From assembly GCA_018241505.1 (NCBI GenBank), contig JAFEDS010000013.1, positions 125,417 to 189,416 of the forward strand: a stretch of 64,000 nt of DNA. Direction: 5' to 3'. The stretch comes from Pseudomonadota bacterium. Lineage in GTDB: Bacteria > Pseudomonadota > Gammaproteobacteria > Steroidobacterales > Steroidobacteraceae. Position numbers and translations under genes: made by a program. Under the pieces are notes generated by a model. It did not search any database, was not told the DNA's origin, and saw only the letters and a list, made by a program, of their open reading frames with translations. Each line of letters begins with the position of its first letter. Within the stretch, counting starts at the first letter, position 1. Shown here in pieces: positions 43,232 to 52,467 of the stretch.

Positions 43232-43759
43232 ATGTTCAAGCGCATTGCCATCGTATTGGTCGTCATCATTGCCGGCGTACTGATTGCGGCGGCGACCCGT
43301 CCCGACTCCTTTCGCGTCGAGCGCTCGATCCGGGTGAGCGCCCCGGCGGAGAAGATTTTTCACTATGTCAACGACTTCCACCAATGGGGGGTCTGGTCGC
43401 CCTGGGAGAAGCTCGACCCGACCATGAAGCGAAGCTTCACCGGACCCGAGTCCGGCAACGGTGCCGTCTACGAATGGCAAGGCAACGGCAAGGTGGGGCA
43501 GGGGCGCATGCAGATCACCGATGCGGCCGCGCCTGGGCGCGTTGTCATCAAGCTCGACTTCATCAAACCCTTCGAGGCTCACAACCGGGCGATTTTCAAC
43601 CTCCAGTCCGCCGGTGGCGATACAGAGGTCGTGTGGGCGATGGAAGGACCTTCACCCTACCTCTCGAAGCTGATGGGCCTGTTTTTCAACATGGACAAAC
43701 TGATTGGCGGCGATTTCGAGCGGGGCCTCGCCAACCTCAAGGCAGTCAGCGAAAAGTAG
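43232..43759 (+). CDS. SRPBCC (START-like) family protein, membrane-anchored
   Basis: 175 residues from ATG 43232 behind AAAAGGA. One N-terminal helix (IAIVLVVIIAGVLIAAA), then a polyketide-cyclase-like helix-grip domain: FRVERSIRVSAPAEKIFHYV, FHQWGVWSPWEKLDP, RVVIKLDFIKPFEA and a C-terminal helix. Lipid or hydrophobe binding is typical of the fold; the ligand is unknown. The frame is open to 43004, but that part overlaps the divergent carbonic anhydrase gene. Confidence 0.83.
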   Translation: MFKRIAIVLVVIIAGVLIAAATRPDSFRVERSIRVSAPAEKIFHYVNDFHQWGVWSPWEKLDPTMKRSFTGPESGNGAVYEWQGNGKVGQGRMQITDAAAPGRVVIKLDFIKPFEAHNRAIFNLQSAGGDTEVVWAMEGPSPYLSKLMGLFFNMDKLIGGDFERGLANLKAVSEK

Positions 43760-43785
43760 CCCTGCGGCTGCACCCCGGCCGACAC

Positions 43786-45510
43786 TCATCTGGCAGCCGG
43801 GGCGTCGCCCGCCGCGTAGGCAACCTCTCCGCCGATGATCGTCATCACAACGTGACTGGTCAGAATCTGCGGCTCCGGCACCGACATGATGTCAGTCGAC
43901 AACACGGTGAAGTCGGCCAGCTTGCCGACCTCGATGCTGCCTCGATCCCGTTCTTGAAAAGCCGCGTAAGCTGGCGCCACGGAAAACATTTTCAGCGCCT
44001 GGGACCGCGAGACACGTTGTTCCGGATGCCAGTTGGCGTCAGCGAATCCCTGCACCGAGCGCCGTGCCACGGCGGCGTAGAACTCCACGAGCGGATCGCC
44101 TTTCTCAACAGGTGCATCGCTGCCACCCGCAACAATCGCACCGGTATTCAGAAGCGAGTGCCAGGCATACGCGCCCCTGAGGCGCTCGGGTCCGAGTCGG
44201 GCGGGTGCAAAGAACAGGTCGCTTATGGCATGCGAGGGTTGCATTGAAGCGATGACACCCAGTTGTGCGAAGCGTGGAATGTCAGCCGGACTCAGAATCT
44301 GAGCGTGTTCGATCCGCCAGCGCGGCTCGGCGACGGCACGTTGGCCGGCGGGAACGGCAGCAAACGCCCGTGCATACAGGTCGAGCATGATGCGGTTGCC
44401 GCGGTCCCCGATCGAATGCGTCTGCACCTGGATCCCCCGGCGCAGGGCCGCAGTCAACAGGGGAAACAACCTGTCGGGCTGATTCACCAATAATCCACGG
44501 GACCCCGAAGAGTCGCTGTAGGCCTCGAGCAGCGCGGCACCCCGGGAACCCAGTGCCCCGTCGATATAGAGCTTGATGCCGCGCACAGCGAGTTTGCCGC
44601 CGCAATGTTGCGGGTCCGGTCCCTCCCGCAGGAGTCGCTCGGCGTCGGCGCTCGGGCCGTAAATGGCGTCATACAGGCGCAGTTGAATCCGGCCCGCCGC
44701 ATACAGCCGGCACAACTGCTCGACCTCGTCAAAGCTGTTGCCTGCAATCTGCAGTTGGGTCCAGCCGAGCTGCACGGAGCGGCGCGCCCCAACCTCCAGG
44801 GCGCGGGCCGTTTCTTGCGCGGATGGGGGCGGCAGCAACCGTTCGACCAGGCTCATGGCGTTGTCTATGAGCATGCCCGTCGGCACGCCCGTGGCGTCCC
44901 GAAGCACGCTGCCGCCGGGCGGATCGCTGGTGTTTCGATCGATTCCGGCCCGCTGCAGGGCCTGACTGTTGGCGACCAACGAGTGGCCGTCGGCCCGCTC
45001 GAGTACTACCGGCCGGTCGGCCACCGCGGCATCGAGGTCCTGTCGGGTTGGAAAGACGGCGGGTGACCAGCGCGATTCGATCCAACCACTGCCGGTCAAC
45101 CAGGTGCCCGGTTGGCCGCCGGCGGCGCGCTTGCGCAGCGCTTTTTGCAGCTCCGCGAGGCTTTTCGTTCCCTCCAGGTTGAAACTCAGCTCGCGCGCGC
45201 CGATGCCGCTCAGGTGTGCGTGCGCGTCGCTCAGGCCCGGCAGGACTGTTGCACCGTGGAGATCGATTCGGCGCGCTCCCGGCGGCGCGCGTCGCAGCGC
45301 GTCAGGGGTGGCACCGACGAACGTAATACGCCCATCAACTACAACAGCCGCTTCGGCCCGCGGCTGCAGGTCGTTGGCGGTGTAAAAATTGCCGTTGCCG
45401 AGCACCAACGGCGCGGCCGCGGCCGCGGCCCGCAGCCGTCCCAACATATTGCCGGGCCCGGCGCGGCCGCCGCGGGCCGGGTTGGCGGCCCAAGTGTCGA
45501 TGTTTGGCAT
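43786..45510 (-). CDS. YtcJ-like amidohydrolase
   Basis: 574 residues. Metal-site motif GLSDAHAHLSG near residue 90, RIEHAQILSP and GSDAPVEKGDPLVEF further on, and the C-terminal beta sandwich with IEVGKLADFTVLSTDI. This is the YtcJ-type branch of metal-dependent amidohydrolases, often acting on formamides or amides. The N-terminal 25 residues are GC-rich and poorly conserved, so the true start may be an internal codon. Stands alone; substrate unknown. Confidence 0.84.
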   Translation of the reverse strand: MPNIDTWAANPARGGRAGPGNMLGRLRAAAAAAPLVLGNGNFYTANDLQPRAEAAVVVDGRITFVGATPDALRRAPPGARRIDLHGATVLPGLSDAHAHLSGIGARELSFNLEGTKSLAELQKALRKRAAGGQPGTWLTGSGWIESRWSPAVFPTRQDLDAAVADRPVVLERADGHSLVANSQALQRAGIDRNTSDPPGGSVLRDATGVPTGMLIDNAMSLVERLLPPPSAQETARALEVGARRSVQLGWTQLQIAGNSFDEVEQLCRLYAAGRIQLRLYDAIYGPSADAERLLREGPDPQHCGGKLAVRGIKLYIDGALGSRGAALLEAYSDSSGSRGLLVNQPDRLFPLLTAALRRGIQVQTHSIGDRGNRIMLDLYARAFAAVPAGQRAVAEPRWRIEHAQILSPADIPRFAQLGVIASMQPSHAISDLFFAPARLGPERLRGAYAWHSLLNTGAIVAGGSDAPVEKGDPLVEFYAAVARRSVQGFADANWHPEQRVSRSQALKMFSVAPAYAAFQERDRGSIEVGKLADFTVLSTDIMSVPEPQILTSHVVMTIIGGEVAYAAGDAPAAR

Positions 45511-45862
45511 GCCTTTGTGTCCGATTGTGTCGGAACCGCCAGTTTACAGGACCGCGGCCCTTGACTTTTGCGCTCCCGCCAGCCCTCGAGTCAGGTTGGC
45601 GCCTGTTGCATGGCGGGCGCGACCGGCGCCGCCGCGGAACTTCCCCGCCCGCAACTGTCCAACTAGCCGCCGGAACCGGCCCAACTCGGCCCAACTCGCC
45701 GGCAGCGGGCCGCCAACCAACCCCCAACTGGCCCAAACTCGACCCAAACATGGGCAACTTCCGGGGCAATTCACCCAAATCGGTACAAACTCTACTGTCA
45801 GAAACCCCCTCGAGTTGTGTATGATCGCGACTTCGTTCAACTGTAAGCTCGAGGAGAGACTG
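45511..45862. repeat. intergenic region with periodic CCCAA-type repeats
   Basis: 352 bp without a convincing gene between two divergent genes. From 45677 to about 45780 short units of CCCAA(A)CT recur (45680, 45690, 45722, 45732, 45743, 45773), several about 10 bp apart, including the exact tandem CGGCCCAACT at 45677-45686 and 45687-45696. They read on one strand only. TATGAT at about 45820 is a possible -10 for the downstream gene. Confidence 0.5.
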
Positions 45863-46069
45863 ATGGCTAAACGTCCAACCAACAACGGAGCATCGTGGAG
45901 TGCCAGCGAACTGCGCACGCTGAAGCAGCTTGCCAAGTCGGGAACCGCCCAGGCCGCCGCCAAGCAGCTCGGTCGCACGCCGGCCGCCGTTCAGCAGAAG
46001 GCCATGCGCACCGGCATTTCGTTCCGCGCCGCCCCGTCGGGTCGCGGACGCGCTGCCAAGAAGAAGTAA
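45863..46069 (+). CDS. small basic Myb/SANT-like DNA-binding protein
   Basis: 68 residues from ATG 45863 behind GAGGAGA. A helix-turn-helix of Myb/SANT style: SWSASELRTLKQLA then AAKQLGRTPAAVQQKAMRTG, followed by a basic tail ending RGRAAKKK. The tryptophan, spaced leucines and LGRTxxAVxxKA pattern are typical. It probably binds DNA without specificity or acts as a small regulator; the repeat array upstream is a candidate site. It converges on opgD with a strong inverted repeat between. Confidence 0.7.
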   Translation: MAKRPTNNGASWSASELRTLKQLAKSGTAQAAAKQLGRTPAAVQQKAMRTGISFRAAPSGRGRAAKKK

Positions 46070-46248
46070 CCTTCCTGGCAGGAGCGGAAAGCCCGGGTGG
46101 TCCGGGAGCCGCGGGCGTTGTGTGCTTGCCACCAGCCCCTGAGGTTCCGGCCACACGGACGCACGGTTTGGAAGGACTCCACCGGGTTTTCCGTTGACCC
46201 ACTGCAGCAACGGCGCGTCTGGCGGCGGAAATTGTCAAATTGCGCCGC

Positions 46249-46269
46249 GGTTGGCACGCCGTGCCAACC
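46249..46269. terminator. strong inverted repeat between convergent genes
   Basis: GGTTGGCACG (46249-46258) and CGTGCCAACC (46260-46269) are a perfect 10-base inverted repeat, directly followed by a second palindrome CTTTCAAGTTGAAAG. It sits 180 bp after the small DNA-binding gene and 40 bp after the opgD stop, so it may end transcription from both sides. Confidence 0.45.
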
Positions 46270-46308
46270 TTTCAAGTTGAAAGCTTGCCCCCCGCGCCGG
46301 GGCGCTCC

Positions 46309-47910
46309 CTACAGGGTCCGCTGCTCCGGCGGCGGCGGACTGTACTGATAGAGCCACGTCTCTGACAGCGCTTGCCCGTCGCTCGACAGATACAACCGCA
46401 GGTTGATCGGTTCCAGGCTGTCGTCCGTCAACGCCAGATCAAACATGGCGCGCCAGCCCTGGATGGAGGCGAGCGGCCGGGCGGAAGCGATCTCGATGCG
46501 GCCGCGCGAGGCCGCAATATTGGGAATGACCTTGGCGCCGCCGCCCAGCAGCGGCAGGTCGCCGCCCGCGAAGTCCACTACAAAGCGCCACGAGAAGTGG
46601 GTGCGTTTCTGGCCCACGACCCCGCCGACACCTGTCCGGGTTGCGCGCACGGTCGCGAGCTTCGGACCGAACGGGTTCTGCCGCGCCCAGTACAGCTTAT
46701 AACCGTACAGATACTCCTGGCCTTTCTGCGGTTTGGCCGCCGGCGTCCAGAACGCCACGATGTTGTCCATGGTCTCGTCGCGGGTGGGGATTTCAACCAG
46801 CGTGACCGCGCCCTTGCCCCAGTTGCTCTTGGGCTCGACCCACACGCTGGCGCGCTTCTCATAGAACACGCCGTCGTCCTGGTATTGCTCGAAGTTACGC
46901 TCGCGCTGCATCAAGCCGAAGCCGCGCGGACCGTCGTCGGCGTAGCTGTTGACGCGTACCGAGGTTGGGTCTGTCAGGGGGCGCCAGATCCACTCGCCGG
47001 CGCCCGTCCAAAGCTGCAGGCCGTCCGAATCGTGGATCTCCGGGCGCCAGTCCTGCGAGAAGTGATGGTCATTCTTGCCGCTGAAAAACATGCTGGTGCC
47101 GGGGGCGATGCCAACACGTTCGATCTGTTTGCGCGGATACAGCGCGGCGTCCATGTCCATGACAATGGTATCGCCCACATCGATCATGAAGCGGTAGGCG
47201 CCGGCGACACTGGGTGAATCCAGCAGGCCGTACACATTCAAACGGCTGGAGTCCTTCTGGGGCCGTTCCAGGTAGTACGCAATGAAGTCCGGGAATTCCT
47301 CCGGCGTGGGCATGCCGCAGTCGATGGCCAGGCCCCGATGGGACATGCCGAACTGCATTTCGCCGTCCACGGCGCGGAAGTACGAAGCTCCCTGGAAAGC
47401 CGCCATGTCGCGCGTCCAGTCGGTATGAAACAGGATGCGAAAGCCGGCGAACCCCATGGTGGGCGGCAGATCCTTCGAGGCGACGCCCGCACGGCTGTAG
47501 TCATACATGGCCGGGTCGAAGGCGACCTCCTGTGACTGGCCGTCCTCCACCAGATACATGCGCACCGGCTTGTTGACCACGAACCCCAGGTGTGCGAACT
47601 GGATCCGGAAGCGCAAGCCGTCATCCGCCCACACCGAGTGCTCCTCGCGGAAGCGAATGGACTGCCAGTGGTCCCAGTCGAGTTTGGCGATGGCGGGCGG
47701 CAACTGGCTCGGAGGCGCCGTGTAGGGCGCTTCGGCGAGCTTTCGGGCGATGCCCTTGAGCCTTGCATAGTCGAAGGGTTGTGCCGGCCCGCGCTGTTTA
47801 ATGGCGTTGGGGCGGGCGCCCGTGGCCGCCGCCGCGGTCAATGCGCGCGACCAGGGCATTGCCATCGACATCGCCGCCATGCCGGCGCGCAGAAACTTTC
47901 TTCTGGACAA
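46309..47910 (-). CDS. opgD: glucan biosynthesis protein D (OpgD/MdoD)
   Basis: 533 residues. A twin-arginine signal (MSRRKFLRAG) is followed by the MdoG/OpgG domain: FDYARLKGIARKLAE, IRFREEHSVWAD, RILFHTDWTRDMAAFQGASYF, WTGAGEWIWRPLTDP and GFGLMQRERNFEQYQDD. OpgD acts in the periplasm on the backbone of osmoregulated glucans; the Tat signal is a known feature separating OpgD from OpgG. No opgH or opgG gene is adjacent. Full length. Confidence 0.92.
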   Translation of the reverse strand: MSRRKFLRAGMAAMSMAMPWSRALTAAAATGARPNAIKQRGPAQPFDYARLKGIARKLAEAPYTAPPSQLPPAIAKLDWDHWQSIRFREEHSVWADDGLRFRIQFAHLGFVVNKPVRMYLVEDGQSQEVAFDPAMYDYSRAGVASKDLPPTMGFAGFRILFHTDWTRDMAAFQGASYFRAVDGEMQFGMSHRGLAIDCGMPTPEEFPDFIAYYLERPQKDSSRLNVYGLLDSPSVAGAYRFMIDVGDTIVMDMDAALYPRKQIERVGIAPGTSMFFSGKNDHHFSQDWRPEIHDSDGLQLWTGAGEWIWRPLTDPTSVRVNSYADDGPRGFGLMQRERNFEQYQDDGVFYEKRASVWVEPKSNWGKGAVTLVEIPTRDETMDNIVAFWTPAAKPQKGQEYLYGYKLYWARQNPFGPKLATVRATRTGVGGVVGQKRTHFSWRFVVDFAGGDLPLLGGGAKVIPNIAASRGRIEIASARPLASIQGWRAMFDLALTDDSLEPINLRLYLSSDGQALSETWLYQYSPPPPEQRTL

Positions 47911-47988
47911 GGGTGTTTGCTCCGCTTCGAACTCGCATCAATGAGCAGAAATTGTACCTGCCGGCGGCTCATCCATGTGTTCAATGAC

Positions 47989-48020
47989 CGTTATGTAATG
48001 ACCCGGCCGGCCGGCCGGCC
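47989..48020. promoter_or_regulatory. CGTTATGTAATG motif followed by CCGG repeats
   Basis: In the divergent gap between opgD and the 48090 gene. CGTTATGTAATG (47989-48000) resembles the palindrome at 1646. It is followed at 48003-48020 by four tandem CCGG units. No assigned function. Confidence 0.3.
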
Positions 48021-48089
48021 CGGCTTGCTAGACTGGCCTCAGCGGTAAAAAGACCTAATAAGCGCCGCTGTTCGAAGAGGGGATTTCCG

Positions 48090-48671
48090 TTGTTTCGACG
48101 CCCATTGCCGGGACGTCCGGCGCTGCTCGCGCTCGGTGTCTCAATTGCCTTGCAGTTGTGCTGCCCGATCGTTCAGGCCACACCGTCCGCCAAGATCGCT
48201 CCCCATCGCAGCACCGCGCTGGGTGGGTTTGTCAAAGATCGCGCGCTGGCGCGGATTCTGGGTGAGACATTGTTTCGGGATACGGTGGCAGTCGTGTCGG
48301 ATCCGGCGTACCGGCCGGCGGCGTCCACCGACAGCACTCGCGACAACAGCGCGGTTGCACAGGTGGCCCGGACGGTGCTCGCGCAGCGCAAGCTCGATAA
48401 ATATCTCTGGCTGATCCAACAGGCTTTTGACGACACCATGTGGAAGGGCGGCGACCGCACGCGCATTGAACAGCACTTCCCGCTGATCTGGCGCACCTCC
48501 ATCATGCTGTACGAGGCCAGCCTGGATGCCGGCCCGCACCGAGTTAGAGTTTGCAGTCCCGCGGATAACGGCGACGGCTTCGACTGTCGCGATGAGATTG
48601 CGCGCGCCCGGATCGTTCCCATCCCGGCTCGCGCGCCGTTGATTCCATCGCATCAGCCCACGATCGGCTGA
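48090..48671 (+). CDS. exported protein of unknown function
   Basis: 193 residues from TTG 48090 with GAGGGG 7 nt upstream. Signal peptide (ALLALGVSIALQLCCPIVQA, cut after about 30). The mature part is helical with conserved-looking KLDKYLWLIQQAFDDTMWKGGD and one C-terminal cysteine pair (VCSPADNGDGFDC). Not recognised. Converges on the S9 peptidase gene. Confidence 0.6.
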   Translation: MFRRPLPGRPALLALGVSIALQLCCPIVQATPSAKIAPHRSTALGGFVKDRALARILGETLFRDTVAVVSDPAYRPAASTDSTRDNSAVAQVARTVLAQRKLDKYLWLIQQAFDDTMWKGGDRTRIEQHFPLIWRTSIMLYEASLDAGPHRVRVCSPADNGDGFDCRDEIARARIVPIPARAPLIPSHQPTIG

Positions 48672-48678
48672 GCTTCGG

Positions 48679-50628
48679 TTACTTCAGGTAGCGGTCGAAC
48701 CACTCGATCGTCCGGCGCAGCGCATCCTCGGTGTGGGCCGGCTCGCGCAGCCCATGGCCCTCACCTGGATAAATCATCACCGACGTGGGCACCCCGAGCG
48801 CTTTCAGCGCATGCCAGAACTCCTGGGTCTGCGGGGCCGGGCACTCGATATCCCGCTCCCCAACATAGGCAAATGTAGGGGTACGAACATTGTTGATGAA
48901 GTTGATGGGCGATGACTTCGCGTACACCGCCGGGTCCTGGTAAACCGATGCACCGAAGTAGGGCAACATCCAGGCATCGATGCCGTTCTCGCCGTAGTAC
49001 GACAGCCAGTTGGAGAGTCCGGCGACCGCGACTGCCGCCTTGAACCGGTGGGTCTGGGTGACCGCCCACATGGTCATGAAACCGCCATAGCTGCCCCCGG
49101 TGATCGCCAGCCGGGCCTCATCAATGGGCGCTGCTTTCTCCGCCGCATCCACTCCCGCCAGGATATCCCGCAGGTCGCCATGGCCGAAGTCCTTCACATT
49201 GGCGAGCGTGAAGCGTTCACCCTGTCCGAAGCTGCCACGGGGGTTGGGATAGAAAATCGCGTATCCGCGCTCCAGCAGCTTCTGCTGCAGGCCGGGACCG
49301 CTGAATGTCGGAACGCGCGCGGCGGCCGGTCCGCCATGCACCATCGTGACCAACGGCGCCTTGCCATCGACATGCTCGGGAAGGAGCAACCACCCCTGGA
49401 CCGTGAGGCCGTCACTGGTCCATTGGATGCTCTGCACCCGTGCGGGTGTGCTGAGGCCCTTGTTGACTGCTGTCAGATCCTTCCACCGGGCTCCAGTGCC
49501 CGTCGCAATCTGCGGTGGCGCAGTGAAGGATTCGTGGGACACCGCCATCATTCCCGACGGACACGCGAGCGAGATATAAGTATCGCCGCGCGCGAGTGAT
49601 TCAGCGCTGCTCCACAGAACCTTGGGTTGGCCCGCCTTGCGGCCCGTGGCCAGCTCCACGAGCTGGCTCTTGTCGCCCGCCAGTTCTTCGGACACGAGCT
49701 GGTTTTTGCAGTTCCAGAACACGAAGCGGCTGGAGGTCGGCCGCTCCGGCGTGATGTTGGTCGGCGCGCCGCCCGCGAGCGGCAACGTGTACACATCGCC
49801 GCCCGTTGAGCCGAAGTCGCTCATGATGCCGGCAATGAAGGCAACGCTGGTGCCGTCACGCGACACCCTGGGGTTCGCGAGTTGCTGGCGAATGTCGCTG
49901 GGCGCGTAGATGACCTTACCGGCGCCTTCGGCTGCATCGAACGCATACAACTTCGCGGTCCACCAGTTGCTGTCACCGTCTCCCGGCGTAGCGGTCCCCA
50001 CAAATCCCTTGCCGTCCGGTCGCGCATCGTATTCGTAGACAAACAGGTCAGGCGGCGAAGCCCAGCGAATGGCTCCGTCCGCGAGAATTGCAATCCGCTG
50101 CTCCGGCGGTGCGGCGTCGAGATCGCCCGCCACGGCGGCGCCGGCTTCGGTGGCACCCACTTCCTTGCGTGCTCCCTCGACAGCGAGCATGGACAAGCGC
50201 CCATCGCGCATGTACCGAAGGTCTATGACAGTGCCCTGGAAGTCGATCTGTTTGTTGAGACTGCTGCCGTCCGCGCCGACTGTGTACACGCCGTAGGCAT
50301 GACTGCCCGGCTTGCGCAGAGTGAAGCTCAGGCGCTTGCTGTCAGAAGACCAGGCGGGAGACCCGGGCCAACACTGCGGCACGTGTCCGCAGGGAAGCGT
50401 GATCGATGTCTGCGCCCCGGTCGCCACCGTGCGAATGACCAGTTCCCGCAGGTCGGGATAGGATCCATTGACGGGCGAGTCGCCCTCCACGGATGCAACG
50501 AGCGCTCCGTCGGGTGAAATCTCTACATCCAGAAACCGATGGACGAGGGGCCCTTCGGCCGCATGCGCCGCAGCGCTCAACACGCACGCAATGACAAGCT
50601 GCCAGCCGATATTCGTCCGCGTTCCCAT
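48679..50628 (-). CDS. S9 family prolyl oligopeptidase-like peptidase
   Basis: 649 residues with a signal peptide (VIACVLSAAAHA). An N-terminal beta-propeller (WD/PD40-like, about 25-390) is followed by an alpha/beta hydrolase. Catalytic triad: Ser513 in GGSYGG, Asp593 in GERDIECP, His625 in GEGHG. Cleaves peptides, probably in the periplasm, as a dipeptidyl- or acyl-aminoacyl-peptidase. Complete. The start is 38 nt after the decayed hydrolase gene on the same strand. Confidence 0.9.
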   Translation of the reverse strand: MGTRTNIGWQLVIACVLSAAAHAAEGPLVHRFLDVEISPDGALVASVEGDSPVNGSYPDLRELVIRTVATGAQTSITLPCGHVPQCWPGSPAWSSDSKRLSFTLRKPGSHAYGVYTVGADGSSLNKQIDFQGTVIDLRYMRDGRLSMLAVEGARKEVGATEAGAAVAGDLDAAPPEQRIAILADGAIRWASPPDLFVYEYDARPDGKGFVGTATPGDGDSNWWTAKLYAFDAAEGAGKVIYAPSDIRQQLANPRVSRDGTSVAFIAGIMSDFGSTGGDVYTLPLAGGAPTNITPERPTSSRFVFWNCKNQLVSEELAGDKSQLVELATGRKAGQPKVLWSSAESLARGDTYISLACPSGMMAVSHESFTAPPQIATGTGARWKDLTAVNKGLSTPARVQSIQWTSDGLTVQGWLLLPEHVDGKAPLVTMVHGGPAAARVPTFSGPGLQQKLLERGYAIFYPNPRGSFGQGERFTLANVKDFGHGDLRDILAGVDAAEKAAPIDEARLAITGGSYGGFMTMWAVTQTHRFKAAVAVAGLSNWLSYYGENGIDAWMLPYFGASVYQDPAVYAKSSPINFINNVRTPTFAYVGERDIECPAPQTQEFWHALKALGVPTSVMIYPGEGHGLREPAHTEDALRRTIEWFDRYLK

Positions 50629-50666
50629 GAGTCACTCCCCCTACAGCAGTTTCGAAGTCGTCCAGT

Positions 50667-50986
50667 TTATGACAATTCGCGGACGAACTGTGCGATCAGC
50701 CGTGCCGCTGCCTGCGGCGCGCATTGAAGCAAACAGTGTGGGGCATCCAGCTCGATCACTGTTGCAGACGGTGACAGTTCACCCAACAGTACGAACGGCC
50801 CCTCCGCAGGCAGCGCCGCGCGTGCTAGCGCCGTGCACGCTGTGTAGTCGAACCCTCCATCAACGGGATAACGCACCACCTGGGTCCGGATGCCCGGGCC
50901 CAGCGATTCCAACAGTGGTTGGAAAAAATCCCCGGTGCCATCCCGGGCAGCAACACGAGGGCGGGAGTCGACCCCGGTGTGGTCAT
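50667..50986 (-). pseudogene. decayed alpha/beta hydrolase
   Basis: ATG 50986 opens a hydrolase N-terminus (TPALVLLPGM), but a frameshift at about 50937-50941 follows; restoring one lost ATGG unit would read GMDGTGDFFQPLLESLG. The second frame continues (RTQVVRYPVDG, LPAEGPFVLLGE) and then jumps to the C-terminal motif (SATVIELDAPHCLLQ), with the central part including the GxSxG nucleophile missing. So the gene has both a 4-bp loss and a large internal deletion and cannot make an active enzyme. Confidence 0.72.
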
Positions 50987-51058
50987 GGCGCGCTAAGAAA
51001 TGTCAAGGCAATCCACTTCATTTAGAATCCGTGCAACGAGCCGCACAATGGAAGCGCA

Positions 51059-52054
51059 ATGTCGATGATTTCAGCCCGGATGGGAAGTGCAACTGTCATC
51101 TCGTTGACGTTGGTGGGTTGCGGGTCCGTTGGCGTGGCACTGGGGACGCGTACCCGACTCGACCAACTGCCGGTCACCGGGCTGTCGGCCACACTCGCGC
51201 CGCAGCCGAGTTTGACTCCCGGTAAGTCAGGCCGGCTGGTGATTGTGGCCAGCGCGGCTGATGGCAAGACCTGGACCACGGTGGGTGCCGGTCACGGGAC
51301 GGTCCTGTTCGACAGCTTCAAGCTGGAATCAACGGTGGCGAACATCAACAGCAACGGCTACGTGTGGCTGCCCGCGGATCCTCGTGTCAGCAGCGGCAAG
51401 AGCGCTCGCGTCCACATCACGGTTGTGGGCCATCCTGACATCCAGGTGGATCTGGATGTTCCCGTGAAATATAACGTGCCATTTGCGGCACATTTCAGCG
51501 GCGCCTCGGGCAATCCCGGTATCAGCGGAATGGATGGGCTTGCCGGTACGGACGGTACCGCGGGTTCCTTGAATTGGAACAACCCGGTGGCAGGTGGTTC
51601 CGGCGGTAATGGATCCAATGGTAGTGACGGCGGCAACGGCTTTCCCGGCCAAACCGTTCACGTTTGGGTAACGCTACAACCGGGTCCCGAACATCTCATC
51701 GAAGTGCGTGCCCAGGGTAGCGGCAAGCGCGAGGACTTTTTTCTGGTCGACCCCGACGGTGGCTCACTGACGATTGATGCCAACGGCGGCGAGGGCGGAA
51801 ATGGTGGCATGGGTGGCAGGGGCGGCCGTGGCGGTTCGGGCGGCACAGGCGCTCCGAACGGCGTGTCGGGCAACGCCGGGATGGATGGATCGGATGGGCG
51901 TCCGGGCGCCGAGGGCCCGCCGGGCAGGATCTTTGTGACAATCGACCCGGCGGCCGACACCTATCGGAACAAACTCCACTTCTCCACTCATGGGAACGGC
52001 CGCGCCGGGCCCGCGGCGGAGTTTCATACGGAGCCGGTGTCACCTTTGTGGTGA
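51059..52054 (+). CDS. collagen-like glycine-rich lipoprotein
   Basis: 331 residues. Lipobox LVGC (Cys21) after a short signal. Residues about 45-145 form a beta-rich domain (GKSGRLVIVASAADG; HPDIQVDLDVPVKY). Two Gly-X-Y-like regions follow, about 150-200 (GNPGISGMDGLAG) and 240-290 (GGEGGNGGMGGRGG, then GPPGR), split by a beta segment (QTVHVWVTLQPGPEH). A short C-terminal domain ends it. Probably displayed in the outer membrane or periplasm; no function known. Converges on the 52063 gene. Confidence 0.78.
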   Translation: MSMISARMGSATVISLTLVGCGSVGVALGTRTRLDQLPVTGLSATLAPQPSLTPGKSGRLVIVASAADGKTWTTVGAGHGTVLFDSFKLESTVANINSNGYVWLPADPRVSSGKSARVHITVVGHPDIQVDLDVPVKYNVPFAAHFSGASGNPGISGMDGLAGTDGTAGSLNWNNPVAGGSGGNGSNGSDGGNGFPGQTVHVWVTLQPGPEHLIEVRAQGSGKREDFFLVDPDGGSLTIDANGGEGGNGGMGGRGGRGGSGGTGAPNGVSGNAGMDGSDGRPGAEGPPGRIFVTIDPAADTYRNKLHFSTHGNGRAGPAAEFHTEPVSPLW

Positions 52055-52062
52055 GCCGCCGG

Positions 52063-52467
52063 CTACTGCTCCATGCGATTGCGATAGAAGCCGTGCACCA
52101 GGCGCTGAAACCGGTACGCCGGGCGGCTCGAGAATGCCAACAGCGCCGCTGCTGTCAACATCAACGGCAGTACCAACAATGCCAGCAGCACATCCGTATA
52201 AATCCAATTCGTGCGGATGCTCGCGGCCACGACCGCGACACCGTGCCAGAAAGTGAGGTTCTCGCTGGAGCAGCGCTTCTGCGCGTGCCACAGCAGCAGT
52301 TGCAGCAACGCCAGTTGTCCCACCAGTGAAAGCCACGCCTGCTGATCCATTTCGCCGTTGCGGATGGCACGCCAGGTCCACAGCAGCGGCGCGAAACTCA
52401 CGGCCAACACGCCGAGGATTATGTTGATTCGAGTCAGTAACGATATGCGGATGACCACATCGGGCAT
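52063..52467 (-). CDS. small integral membrane protein
   Basis: 134 residues with four hydrophobic segments (about 7-31, 45-60, 74-88, 91-113) and a charged C-terminus (RPAYRFQRLVHGFYRNRMEQ). No family recognised. Isolated gene, convergent with the lipoprotein gene 8 bp away. Confidence 0.6.
   Translation of the reverse strand: MPDVVIRISLLTRINIILGVLAVSFAPLLWTWRAIRNGEMDQQAWLSLVGQLALLQLLLWHAQKRCSSENLTFWHGVAVVAASIRTNWIYTDVLLALLVLPLMLTAAALLAFSSRPAYRFQRLVHGFYRNRMEQ

Noticed and set aside
45544-45978. 144-codon minus-strand frame across the CCCAA repeats
   Set aside because: It is antisense to the small DNA-binding gene and the repeats; Pro/Leu/Trp composition is a frame artefact of GC-rich DNA.
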